In this document: positions 1 through 8,789 of the stretch, piece by piece
Numbering within the stretch: the stretch's first letter is position 1
How the letters are laid out: the number at the start of each line of letters is the position of its first letter
Origin: Capsaspora owczarzaki ATCC 30864
Lineage: Eukaryota > Opisthokonta > Filasterea
DNA length: 12,000 nucleotides
NCBI RefSeq assembly: GCF_000151315.2
Contig: NW_011887292.1
Coordinates: 1,433,735-1,445,734, forward strand
Direction: 5' to 3'
The notes under the pieces: model-generated
What the model saw: only the letters and a program-made list of their open reading frames with translations
What the model was told of the DNA's origin: nothing
The model's database searches: none
Position numbers and translations under genes: made by a program

Positions 1-12
1 CATGAAGAATTG

Positions 13-107
13 AAAAAAAAAAAAAAAAAAAAAAGTCACTGGGGAAGAAAACGCAACCCAACACATGACTTTGAAGCGAACTCGAAAAAAAAAAAAAAAA
101 AAAAAAA
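13..107. repeat. Two A tracts (A22 at 13-34, A23 at 85-107) in V-ATPase H intron 2
   Basis: Both runs lie in the second intron of the minus-strand V-ATPase gene, downstream of the donor at 131, so they are U tracts in its pre-mRNA. A CCCCAG at about 38-43 (minus strand) looks like an acceptor, but what follows in phase is TGA and then the poly-U run. I therefore place the next exon beyond the left edge. Confidence 0.85.
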
Positions 108-131
108 GAGGTGAGTTGAAGTTTTTTTTAC

Positions 132-507
132 CTGAGTGGCAGCGCCCTTGTTGTCATATCGGCGGATCATGTCGAGTTCCTCTTCAGTGATAAATCCAGC
201 ACTGCACAAATGGCACCGAAAGGCGCAAGGAACGTGAGCGTACATCACAACGAAAGGGAAATAATACAAGAGGGGGGAAAAATAAAAAAAAAGCAGGATC
301 TCGCTCAAAAATCGAGTTTTGTCCTCCTTCCAACACGCTTCGTCTTCGATGCTGAATCTCAGAGAGCCGTGGGAGCCAGCAGCGAAGCATCCAGGAGGTG
401 CACAGTGTCGTGGCGGTTGAGCAGCAGCCAGGCAGAAGCCCACAAACGCACGGATCTTCTTCTCCCAATAAATAAATAAAAAAGCACAAGACTCGAATCC
501 AAAGGGG

Positions 508-539
<32 letters not shown>

Positions 540-838
540 CAATGCATCACCAGCAAAAGTCCATGTGCGCCTGCCTTGAATTTTTTTTTTTTTTTTTTTT
601 TTTTGAACTCGACACCAGACTTTGCCAGTTTGCTGCTGCCTCGGCCGAAACGCAGGGGATGAAAGGGGAGCGAGCGTCATGCTCACCACACACACTAAAA
701 GCACCAGCATTGCAGAAGGAGCGAAACAAAAGTGGGGGGGTTGGCTTACCGCTGGTGGCCGTCCCAAGCAATCTGTCGGCCGCGAACTTGGCGAGCAGCG
801 TCTTCCAACCAGCTCAACGGCACGTCCATGGCAGTCAT
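132..838 (-). CDS. ATP6V1H: V-type proton ATPase subunit H, N-terminal part (two exons, continues off the left edge)
   Basis: Subunit H (yeast Vma13) is the regulatory subunit of the V1 sector that couples V1 to Vo and silences ATPase activity of free V1, on acidic endomembranes. Two exons are visible: complement(750..838), 29 codons plus 2 nt, and complement(132..201), which completes the Arg codon and adds 23 codons. The donors are GTAAGC at 749 and GTAAAA at 131; the acceptor is TTTGTGCAG ending at 202; phase is kept. The joined protein begins MTAMDVPLSW and includes VRGRQIAWDGHQRAGFITEE followed by ELDMIRRYDNKGAATQ. This aligns by memory with the subunit H N-terminus, where VRANKVNWQSYLQGQMIS precedes an acidic E-E/D stretch and FIQRF. 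Two ATGs lie close together (838 and 829); the first is used. The HEAT-repeat body is outside the window. The match rests on about 45 residues, so a search of the joined exons would settle it. Confidence 0.8.
508..535. repeat. A28 homopolymer in V-ATPase H intron 1
   Basis: This is an uninterrupted run of 28 A on the plus strand, bounded by GGGG (504-507) and TCCCC (536-540). It is read as poly-U in the pre-mRNA of the minus-strand gene. Run length at such tracts is prone to sequencing and assembly error. Confidence 0.95.
581..604. repeat. T24 homopolymer in V-ATPase H intron 1
   Basis: This is an uninterrupted run of 24 T on the plus strand, 45 nt after the A28 run in the same intron and of opposite polarity. 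The two could pair as a homopolymeric stem in the transcript. Confidence 0.95.
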
Positions 839-1070
839 GATTGTGACGGGGGGAAAAATTGGAAAATAAAATGAAGAATGATTCGTATGAAAATTGGACA
901 TGAGTTGGATCAGGTCAAGCCAGGATCAAGGGCGAACGACACTGTTGGATTTGATGCTCAAACTATTTGCCGATGGTACGTTATTCGTATTGGGTTGACT
1001 TCAAAGAACAGACAGACTCCAAAGAACAGACAGACTCCATCCGAAAAGTGAATCCAGAAAAGTGATGGCA
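839..1070. promoter_or_regulatory. Intergenic gap: SREK1 3' end and V-ATPase H promoter
   Basis: Two minus-strand genes are separated by 232 bp, so the SREK1 3' UTR and polyadenylation site and the V-ATPase H promoter and 5' UTR must share it. I see no exact AATAAA and no TATA box on the minus strand; AATACG/AATAAC-like sequence occurs near 985-995. It carries an 18-bp tandem duplication near the SREK1 stop. Confidence 0.5.
1003..1038. repeat. 18-bp perfect tandem duplication in SREK1 3' UTR
   Basis: AAAGAACAGACAGACTCC occurs twice head to tail (1003-1020 and 1021-1038), 33 nt beyond the SREK1 stop. A shorter imperfect direct repeat (GAAAAGTGA) follows at about 1043-1064. It reads as slippage or a recent local duplication. 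Confidence 0.9.
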
Positions 1071-3276
1071 TTACTCTGATGTCTCCATGGCGCTGGACTC
1101 GGATTGTGCAGCAGCAGCATCTTGGACAGCATCAGCTTCAGAAGAAGGTTGCTGCTCGTCGGTAGCGGAGCTGGAACTTTTCGATTTCGAGGACGAAGAG
1201 CTTGAGCGGTCATCGCTTCGGCGCTTTCGGTCGTCGTCCCTGCGGCTGCTGCTCGAGCGACTGTCCTTCGAGTCGCGGTCGCGGTCGCGGTCCTTGGAAT
1301 CGCGGTCTTTCGAGTGCCGATCTTTGGAATCACGATCGCTTGAGTCGCGATCTTTTGAGTCGCGGCTCGAGTGGTGTCGTGAGGAAGACGATGACGACGA
1401 ACTCTTGCGATGCCTGTCTCAATTGGCCAAAAAAAAAAAAGTGAGGCTAAACGAGCAGCAAAACCCAAACCAACAAAGAAAGCGGCAAGAGGACAACAAA
1501 GAAAGTGCATACCTGTCGTCGTGACGATCATCATGGCGGTGACTACTTGGGGAGGGAGATCGGCGGCTTGAAGAGGATCGATGGCTGCTGCTTCGAGACG
1601 ACGAGTGGTGAGACGAGCGCCGCGATGGGGAGCGCGATCGCGAAGATCGAGACGAGCGTTTGCTTGGGGATCGCGACCGACGAGGTGAACGGGACCGACG
1701 AGGTGAACGGGATCGACGAGGTGAACGGGACCGACGAGGTGAACGGGATCGACGAGGTGAACGGGACCGCCGGCGCGAAGGCGAGCGCGAACCCGAACGA
1801 GATCGAGAGGTGGACCGTGGGCGGGACTTTGATCGCGATCCACGCTCTGGCGTTGGTGGTCGCTCGACGGCCATTGGATCTGAAGGGCAAGTAAAATATC
1901 ACCGAGTGGCGAGAACGGCGCCAAATGAGTTTCAGAAAAGAAAATGGCAGGGCACGCGAGACATTGCCCAGCGTCACAGCAATCAATCATAGGGGACTCA
2001 CCGCCTCGAGCTTTGGCCACTAATGCTGCTGGGACTTTGGTAATAACGCTCTTGGCAAATCCAACTCTGCGGAAACAAGAAGAAGAAACCAAACGAGAAA
2101 GTCAGTCCCAAGGGCTCACACTGGGATTGTACTGAAGAGGCCGACACCGATGCTTACTTGATGGGACGATCTAGCAGAATTTGAGAAGCAGCCATCAGAG
2201 AGGCATACGCGCCAAGAAGCTCTTTGAACTCAATAAAGGCGAATCGAGCTGGCTGGCCTTCAATCGTCACCAATTTTATGTAGGAGATCTCGCCAAAGTT
2301 GCTGAAAAAGTATCGAATATCCTCTTCTGTGGCCTGTGACAACAAAGGGAAGATGGCAGAATCCGGGCACCGTCAGGAAATAGAAACAATCGAAACGAGC
2401 AGGCAAGCATCGGCACACCACACAACATCACACCACACCACACAACATCACACCACACCAGGCCATCCATGAGCACGCGTCACATGTAGCTCGAATTGCT
2501 TTGATGAGGGCACTTACGTGGTTGGCAATGTTGCCGACATGCATCGTCCGCCGCATCTCTTCCATTTTGACAGCATCCAACCCGGCGGGGAGCGGGGGCA
2601 GGATTGGCAAGTTGGTTCCAGTGAGCAGACTGGCCTTGTGTTGTGGTGACAGGTAGGCTGGGATGACCCCGGTGGCGGAAGGGGCGTTGTTCCCGTTGGC
2701 AGCGGTCATGGACGCGGAAGGCTGGCGAGGGGCCGCTCCACCTGCTGTCGTCAACGGCGGCGCACCCGGCAGCGGGGCAGGCAGCAGCCCACTTGCAGGA
2801 GCAATGCCGGGCAGTAACGCGCGCGGTGGGCCTGGCATGAGCGGCTCGACGAGCACTGGCTGCGCGATCGCTGCGGACGCCGGCGTGACGAGCAGCGCGC
2901 GGTCCAGGAGCATGGTGTTGTTCAGCAGACACGCCACACGAGCATCGTCGACATTGTAATAGCGAACCAGGCACGAGCGGGCAGCCGCGCCGCCGACGAG
3001 GGACGGATCGCTCACTCCGCCGCGAAAACGCGAGATCGGACCAATGTTGGCAAACAGCTGCTGCAGCTGGGCCTCGGTGGCCGTAGGTGAAATGTTCAGG
3101 ACTTGCACAACGCATGCCACAGCGGGTGGCGGCACGGGCAGCGCAGTCGCGGCCTCGCTAACTGCTGCTGCTGGAGGAGCAGTCGAAGGCGCAGCATCAG
3201 CAGCCAATGTCGCCTCAGCAACGTTGTCGTCGCTCGAAGCAGTGTCGATCGCCATCGGCTCAGCAACTGCCGCCAT
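1071..3276 (-). CDS. SREK1: Splicing regulator SREK1-like protein (two RRMs plus RS domain), 5 exons, complete
   Basis: SREK1 (SRrp86/SFRS12) is a nuclear SR-related protein that modulates other SR proteins in alternative splicing. Exons on the complement are 2518-3276, 2158-2333, 2002-2066, 1513-1879 and 1071-1413, giving 1710 nt and 569 residues. Donors are GTAAGT, GTAAGC, GTGAGT and GTATGC, acceptors are all CAG, and phases 0, 2, 1 and 2 fit. RRM1 spans about residues 56-131 (VVQVLNIS ... LLDRALLVTP). A Pro/Ala/Gly linker contains LPGIAPASGLLPAPLPG. RRM2 spans about 241-312 (EMRRTMHVGNIANH, then RFAFIEF as RNP1 and LLDRPIK). Exons 4-5 encode RS, RSPRR and RDSKD repeats and an acidic Ser-rich end (SSAMETSE). 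Animal long-form SREK1 has the same order, including VVQVTNL and EIRRTVYVGNL. RNP2 position 2 is His and RNP1 has Arg for the usual Gly. The ATG has good context (ACAATGG), with an in-frame TGA six nucleotides upstream. Confidence 0.92.
1681..1770 (-). repeat. Five tandem 18-bp units encoding RS/SPRR repeats in SREK1 exon 4
   Basis: The plus-strand unit CGAGGTGAACGGGAYCGM is repeated five times without gaps. On the coding strand it gives the hexapeptide R-S-R-S-P-R. Position 15 alternates C, T, C, T, C between units, which suggests that a 36-bp dimer was duplicated. The acidic and VPFTSS-like open frames here are shadows of this repeat. Confidence 0.9.
2414..2460. repeat. 20-bp tandem repeat in SREK1 intron 1
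   Basis: CACAACATCACACCACACCA occurs twice exactly (2421-2440, 2441-2460), with a 7-bp partial copy before it. It lies inside the 184-nt first intron (2334-2517). On the transcribed strand it is G/U-rich (TGTGGTGTGATG type), a composition bound by some splicing regulators; that role is inference. Confidence 0.9.
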
Positions 3277-3741
3277 TGTCAGTCAGTGTTTGGTTTCGCT
3301 TGGTTGGCTTGTTTGTATTTGAGTTGTTGTGCTTGTTTTTGCAAGAGTTGTAAGTAAAAAAAAAAGTCAATGAACGAAACTGAATTGAATCCGGACTGAG
3401 CTGAAAGTGGAGGATGGGATGAAGGCTTTTGAGTTCGTTGCTGGACCTCGAATTCATCATCAACAGTGGACTAGAATAGAAGCAGAAGGAGTACATGACT
3501 GGGACCAGTATTGTACGTGTACTGCATCAAAGCAAACCGCTCAACACAGAACATCTCTTGGAGGAACATCACAGTTTTTGCCTTTGGCACGATAACGTCG
3601 CGGAGTGAGTGTACGATTCAACGAGAACAAGAGCCAAAGACACCTTGTCTCAATGTCTTCCTCCCACAAAAAAAAAAAACAAGAAAGCAAGTCAGTGTGA
3701 CTGTCTCAGTCCAACTCTGAGATTGAACGAACGGTTCACCA
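3277..3741. promoter_or_regulatory. Divergent intergenic region between SREK1 and RUFY
   Basis: The 465 bp between two divergent start codons should hold both promoters and both 5' UTRs. Visible content is an A10 run (3356-3365), an A12 run (3668-3679), and a plus-strand stretch rich in CAG near 3705-3715 that could be a 5' UTR acceptor. I see no clear TATA box. Short open frames here match no family I know and lack codon structure. In-frame stops just upstream of both ATGs (minus-strand TGA before 3276; plus TGA at 3724-3726) limit both coding regions. Confidence 0.6.
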
Positions 3742-6700
3742 ATGTCGTCGTCGACGGGTATCGAGTCCAATGACGACGCTGTGCTGGTGTCTGGGCCCAA
3801 TGCACCGACGGATACTCCGAGCATCAGTGTCAGTCCCAATGGCAGTGACAATGGCATTGGCATTGGCAGTGAGCCAGCAGAGGAGGCGCAAACCGAAGCC
3901 GAAGAACAGCTGTCCGCTCCCAGCCAGCCAACGGCACCCGCCAGCAATACCTCTGTCGCTGAATCACCATCTTCATCATCATCATCCTCTGCGGATACCG
4001 CCTTGGGCAGCCAGCCGATTGATCCGTTGACAAAATCCGCCGCAGAGCAGCAGCAGCAGCAGCAGCAGCAACTGGCGTCAGCTGCTCTGACTCAGCAGCA
4101 CCAGCAGCAGCGCGCTCCGGCAGTCGACGCAGCTCCATTCGCAGATGCCTCGTGGGCACCATCCTCGCGCAGCACCACCGCGGCGGCCGTCTCGTCACCA
4201 ACCAAGCTCGCCGAGGGCAAAAACCAGAGCGTTCGTGATGCTGCCGCCGCTGCCGCTCCTGGTTCCGCTGGTCCAGCCGCCGGTCCGCTCTCCGCATTGA
4301 CGTCGCTGTCGGTCGACTTTGGCTCCTTGTTTAGCTTTGGAAGCAAGCTCAGCTCTGCGGCGCCGGCGGCAGCAGGAGCGGCCCCGACTGCGAGTGCTTC
4401 GTTGTCGACCAGCCCTGCGATTGTCGTTGCTCCCAGCTCGACAGCCGCATCGGGTCACACGCCACCTCTGCCGACAACGAGCACGGCAGGCACTCCTGCG
4501 TGGCCTAACACGGCTGCTGGAGGTGCGCCTGGCACGCAGAAGCCGGCCGTTTCCTCGATTCCGGCGTACCGACTGATTGAGCGACGTAATCTGTTCATTG
4601 TGCTGAAGTTCACCATCAAGCGGCTGATCGAGTCGACGGTTGGCTTTGGCAAGCCAGTCGACGAAACCCATGAACCTTTGCAGCAAATGTGCGCCGTCCT
4701 CGAGCATATTTTGCATCATGGGCTGAAAGGTGCCAAGCTTTGTTGTTGTTTTTTTTGTTTGCGTTTTGACAATCAGCCAAACGTCCTTGGCATGTGCACT
4801 CACGTCTCCATCCATCTGCCCCTCTTGAAAATCAAACAGTGAAACGCAGCTTGCTTGGCGACCGCCGCGATCCCTTCGGCTGCATTGAGGCATTGGAAAA
4901 AACCTTCCCTTTGTCGGCGACCGCAATCAACAACATTCGCGGAATGAGTTCGATCAAAACGCAAACTGGCAAAGTGCGAGCGTGGTTGCGACAGTCGCTC
5001 ATGGAGAAGCGCCTTTCCGAGTATTTCCGTGCCATGATTGAAAATCGACCCGTGCTGTGGTAATGCAGAGTCGCTGCGCTGGCTGAGCGCACGATCGATA
5101 GGTTCTTTGTTGTGTTTTCTTACGTTCTGTTTTCGTTTGTTTGCTTGCTTTTTTCAAACACTTCAGGGAGTGGTATGACGACTATGCCTTGGTTTGCTCC
5201 GACGAGGCCAACGTTATCTGTGGCTTGTTGGTCAGCATTAACGTGATTGATTTTAACATTTTCTTCCGTGGCGAAGAACTTGATGCCTTGGTGAGTTTTC
5301 CATGAGCAGAGTGTTCTTGTTGTGAGCTTTTCGGGCTTTCCCCCATCATTCACTCTTCATCACCACAGCCTTCGGTGATTGACTATGGCCGCCACATGAA
5401 AGAAGCCAGCGCGGCGCTGCTTGAGCGAACACACGCTGGAAGTGATGCGAGTGGCCGAGGTCGATCTGCGAGTCGTACGAGCATTAGTAGCAATCGAACG
5501 TCAACAGTGGACTTGGAGGATGACGCGGACAATGGCCGAGTCCGGTCTCTGTCGACGCTCAGCGACCACCCGCCTGTCGTGGTGACTGGCAGCTCTGAAC
5601 CGAGCTCTGCTTCGCAGTCGACGATTGCCCGGCTCTTGGACCAAAAGAACTTTCTCGAGGAGACGCTGCGCAATATGGAGCTAGGTCTTTCGGACACTTC
5701 CAGCAAGCTGCAGACTGCCCAGTCGGAACGTTCCGAATTGGCCGTTCAGCTCCAAGCGGCTGGCAAGGCGAATTTGGCGCTCAAGCAAGAGATGGAGCGC
5801 TTGCAAAAGGAGTTTGCTGCGGCAAGCGATTCTCACAAGCGACAGGACGATGTAAGGATTTGACCGTGACTTGGCGAAAAAGGTCTTTTGGTTTTCCTTT
5901 CGTTAGTAGAGCTTGGTGTTCTTTCCACTTACCATCACTTGCGCTCTCTCTTCTCGCTTGACGAAACCAGCATGCCAAAGCCGATATGACCCTCGAGCGT
6001 GAAACCTACCGAAAGACCAACGCCGACCTCGATTTGATGTACAATGCCATCAAGAAGCAGCTCGAGGCGGAAATTCGACAACGTCAAGCTGTGGACAAGG
6101 AGCTGCAGAATGAGGCTCAGCGCCGATCGGATGGAGAGCAGCAAATCGTCAACCTATTGGCGCAACTGCAGGATTCGCGAGACACGATTGATGCGTTGCG
6201 GCAGCAGCTGTCCGACGTGAAGGGCTTCAATCTTGAAATGTTGGAGACAGTCAAGAGCGCCAAGGAAGAAGTGTCGCTGCGAACCAGCGAGCTGGCTGTC
6301 ATGGCTGAGAATGCGTGGTCGAAAACCCAGACCGCAGAGCGTCTGACTGCACAGCACGACGCGCTCGCAAATGAGCACCAACTTCTGACGCAAGAGTGCG
6401 CTCGAGTCTCTCAGCGTCTGGCCGAGGTGGAGGAGCATGTTGTGGCGGCCAACACCGATCTCACGATTGAAAAGCAGTGGCGTGAGGCCATGCAGACCGA
6501 CTTGGAACGCGAAAAGTCGGCACGCGCAAAGGCAGAATCAACACTCGTAAAGACCCAGTCGCAAATGGCCGCGCTCGATGTCCAAGTCGCCGGACTGCTC
6601 GCGGAAAAGGCAGAATTGATGCGCAAACTGCAGGAGCAAGAATCCGCCTTGATCGATCTCGGCGGTGCGTTGAGCAAGTCTGCCGTCAAGATTGACAACT

Positions 6701-7124
6701 TGGCCCAGATTCAAGAGTCGATTCGCACGAAAACCTGGGACGAGGATAGCGAGGTCAAGAACTGCCGTCGCTGCAACAATGCCTTTTCCATGGCGCGTCG
6801 TCGGGTAAGGGAGCTTGGGGGGTGATCATAGTTTGGTTTTTTTTTTTTTTTTGGTTTTTTTTTTTTTTGGGGGGGGGGGTGTTCTTGTTACAATTTGCTT
6901 TTCCTTTTCCTCTGTCTTCTGTTCTAATGCATCTCTTGTCTGATTGTTCACTCGAATCTTGCTGACTCGTGGTTTTCCATTCACAGCATCATTGCCGTAA
7001 TTGCGGAGGTATCTTTTGCCAAGATTGCTCAAACAGCAAGATTCCGCTGATGAACTCTGCCAAAGCCAAGCGCGTCTGCGACGAGTGCCATACTTTGCTT
7101 CTGCAGCAGTACACTGCCCGTTGA
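3742..7124 (+). CDS. RUFY: RUFY-family RUN and FYVE domain protein, 6 exons, complete (928 residues)
   Basis: RUFY proteins are early-endosome Rab/Arl effectors that bind PI3P through FYVE. Exons are 3742-4729, 4840-5059, 5167-5290, 5369-5851, 5971-6804 and 6987-7124; phases 1, 2, 0, 0, 0 fit, total 2787 nt. Residues 1-275 are a Ser/Ala/Pro-rich low-complexity tail with Q8 at 103-110. The RUN domain is about 277-455 (RRNLFIVLKFTIKRLIES, HHGLKVKRSLLGDRRDPFG, KVRAWLRQSLMEKRLSEYF, CGLLVSINVIDFNIF). A Ser-rich spacer follows, then coiled coil about 528-845 with heptad-like Leu/Glu/Lys/Gln. FYVE is 861-928 with WDED, RRRHHCRNCGG and RVC motifs, and eight zinc ligands C870, C873, C886, C889, C894, C897, C914 and C917. 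The RVC motif and C-terminal tail resemble animal RUFY1/2. FYCO1 is an alternative, but it is longer and carries a GOLD domain. The N-terminal tail is longer than I know from animal RUFYs. Confidence 0.93.
4730..4839 (+). other. RUFY intron 1 with a weak GTGCCA donor
   Basis: The donor AAAG|GTGCCAAG departs from the GTAAG/GTGAG pattern of nearly all other donors here, and the acceptor is AAACAG. The junction is set by protein continuity: splicing gives HGLKVKRSLL, matching the RUN family. Retention of this 110-nt intron would run in frame to TGA at 4840-4842 and cut the protein at 366 residues, inside RUN. Confidence 0.8.
6805..6986 (+). other. RUFY intron 5 with T16-GG-T14-G11 tract, splitting the FYVE finger
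   Basis: The intron separates RRR883 from H884-H885-C886, the core of the PI3P-binding basic motif. The donor is GTAAGG and the acceptor TTCACAG. It carries T16 (6837-6852), GG, T14 (6855-6868) and G11 (6869-6879) back to back. The boundaries are certain because the FYVE motif is continuous only after this splice. Confidence 0.9.
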
Positions 7125-7158
7125 GTTTCGTTGTTGCGTGCATCCTGCGCTAGTGTGT

Positions 7159-7164
7159 AATAAA
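7159..7164 (+). terminator. AATAAA polyadenylation signal of RUFY
   Basis: An exact AATAAA lies 35 nt after the RUFY stop (7122-7124), followed by a G/T-rich stretch (about 7170-7200) suitable as a downstream element. It implies a very short 3' UTR. Confidence 0.75.
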
Positions 7165-8548
7165 CCAAGTGCGGGTTGATTTCCGTTTGTGTTTGTTTGC
7201 TGCGTTTCATCTCTTGCGAAACCCATTGTGGGGTCTATTCGATATTCAGGAGTAGCGAGAGCACCGTGACCTTGAAGTAATGAAAACAGTAAGGCGTAGA
7301 AAAATCAACGCACTAAAAGCTCTGAATGTAGAAACTTACCGAATTCGAGTCCGACCAGCCGACAGAAGGTGGACGGGTGATGTGTTGGTGATGATTTATT
7401 GCATTGTAGTATATTTGGATGCTGGTGGATAATTGTAATTGCACAGTTTGTAGAAATCATCTGTTGAGGTGACCTCGACAATCGTCACGACATTAGAGCG
7501 AATTTAGCCCATACCGAGTCGATTTATCCCCCTCAATGGCAACTAAAATCACGTAAAATATGATTGTTCTTACAATTTATATCGTGGTGGCGGGACACAT
7601 CTGACGCAAAATGTTCACTTGCGATTCCAATCGGGCGCGATTTCAACGACCAAAGAAGACTTGTGTGCCATCCGGCCGTTCGCGGTTAGTAAGTAGCTCG
7701 ATTTGGTGTAGAGGACTTGTTGATTGTATTCAATAATCATTGCTCAAATGCGCCCTGGTGACTCTGGAGCGTGATGCGCAATTATCGTTAGTGGTCTCTC
7801 AGGTATTACAATTGCAGGCACATTTCGCGGCTGACGTATTTTCGGGCTTTTTTGATTTTTTTCATGTTTTCCAAGCTTGCTCCCGCATTCCCAACAAACT
7901 CTCAAGAAAATACACCAGATAGACTTCATTTTGGACAAAGTGTCGATCCGGAGCAGCGCGGTAGGCAGACAGGGAGCGACGGAAGAGAAACTTTCGCATC
8001 TCGTCGCTTCATTCAACCCCTCATACTCATCCTCAAACCATCAAAGTCAGCTTATGCACGACTCGTACATACTCATTATTGTTGTGAGAAAAGACCCAAC
8101 CCGCCTCCAACCGCCTGGCACCTTAAATTTTATTGTTTCGCAGGCAGCGACTCAAAGCTGCGTTTTACCTAAACCTCCCCCCCCTCGTTTTTTTGACAGA
8201 TGCATGGCCCGCCAACGCTTCAAACTGCGTTCTCATACAAAATACAACTAGCGCTATTACAACGCAAGCATCTTGCTGTCGACGTCGATTGCTGGTCGGA
8301 TAGGCGTGACGGGAGAGCCCGACCCGAATCCAAACAGTTTCGCCGCTAGAATTGGGTTGATCGCTGCGAAACGGATCCTCCAGTCGCCTTTGGTCGCCTT
8401 CCCCCTCCAACCGCGCTCTCGATGCAGAACGATAGTAACTTGTGTTGGTGCGCGTTCTAGGTGTTTGAAGTGGGAGTGTTGTGGTGCGAGTTCGCCGAGT
8501 GCACTGCGATTTTCTTGACCCGCCGTCTCATTTTTTTTTTGTATTAAG

Positions 8549-8554
8549 TTTATT
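8549..8554 (-). terminator. Possible minus-strand AATAAA signal
   Basis: The minus strand reads CCCAATAAACTTAATAC, then A10 and GAGACGG. This is an exact poly(A) signal with no assigned gene upstream of it, so the call is weak. If real, it would end a minus-strand transcript originating to the right, across the possible duplicated segment. Confidence 0.2.
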
Positions 8555-8789
8555 GGGAGGAGAGAGTGGAAAAGCATCAAAATGCTCAAAAACCACGGAG
8601 AAAGGAGCGGGAGCATGGACATGGGTGTAAGGAGCTTGGAGACACAAAATTGGCAGAGAGCCATGTCTGGTCATATGACATAGCATTAGCGAGCCTGTAT
8701 GCTCGTGCACTACAGGCCTTGGGAAATTTATATCCATTGGAGAAGGGCGGGAGGAGACAGGGAAGCGACGATGTCGGTTTGTGGTTAGT

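Larger units (their letters stand above)
202..749 (-). other. Intron 1 of V-ATPase subunit H (548 nt) with homopolymer tracts
   Basis: This is the longest intron in the window; the others here are 78-184 nt. It runs from the GTAAGC donor at 749 to the CAG acceptor at 202-204. It contains an A28 run (508-535) flanked by GGGG and TCCCC and a T24 run (581-604), only 45 nt apart. Open frames across it are driven by poly-Lys or poly-Phe and are antisense or intronic. I see no separate gene inside it. Confidence 0.75.

Noticed and set aside
508-604. Retroposon (SINE or LINE) tails at the A28 and T24 runs
   Set aside because: I see no element body, internal promoter boxes or target-site duplications beside the tracts.
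36-767. 243-codon minus-strand frame rich in Lys and Phe
   Set aside because: It runs through A/T homopolymers in two introns of the V-ATPase gene. Only the short segment at 132-201 is coding.
1505-1986. Open frames reading acidic DEVNG or VPFTSS repeats
   Set aside because: These are other-frame and opposite-strand shadows of the SREK1 RS repeat.
2414-2460. CRISPR-like or satellite array
   Set aside because: There are only two full 20-bp copies with no spacers, inside an intron.
3742-4842. 366-codon single-exon protein
   Set aside because: It is the RUFY first exon read through intron 1. RUN-family continuity requires splicing at 4729/4840, so it is kept only as a possible retention isoform.
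7330-7360. TTCGAGTCC resembling a tRNA B box
   Set aside because: No acceptor or anticodon stems form around it, and the spacing to an A box is wrong.
7399-7501. Short minus-strand frame ending KLCNYNYPPASKYTTMQ
   Set aside because: It has about 33 codons, no Met or acceptor at its start, and no family I recognise. It could be a terminal exon, but nothing supports it.
7744-8664. Frames of 80-135 codons on both strands
   Set aside because: They overlap one another, match no known domain, and lack consistent splice partners.
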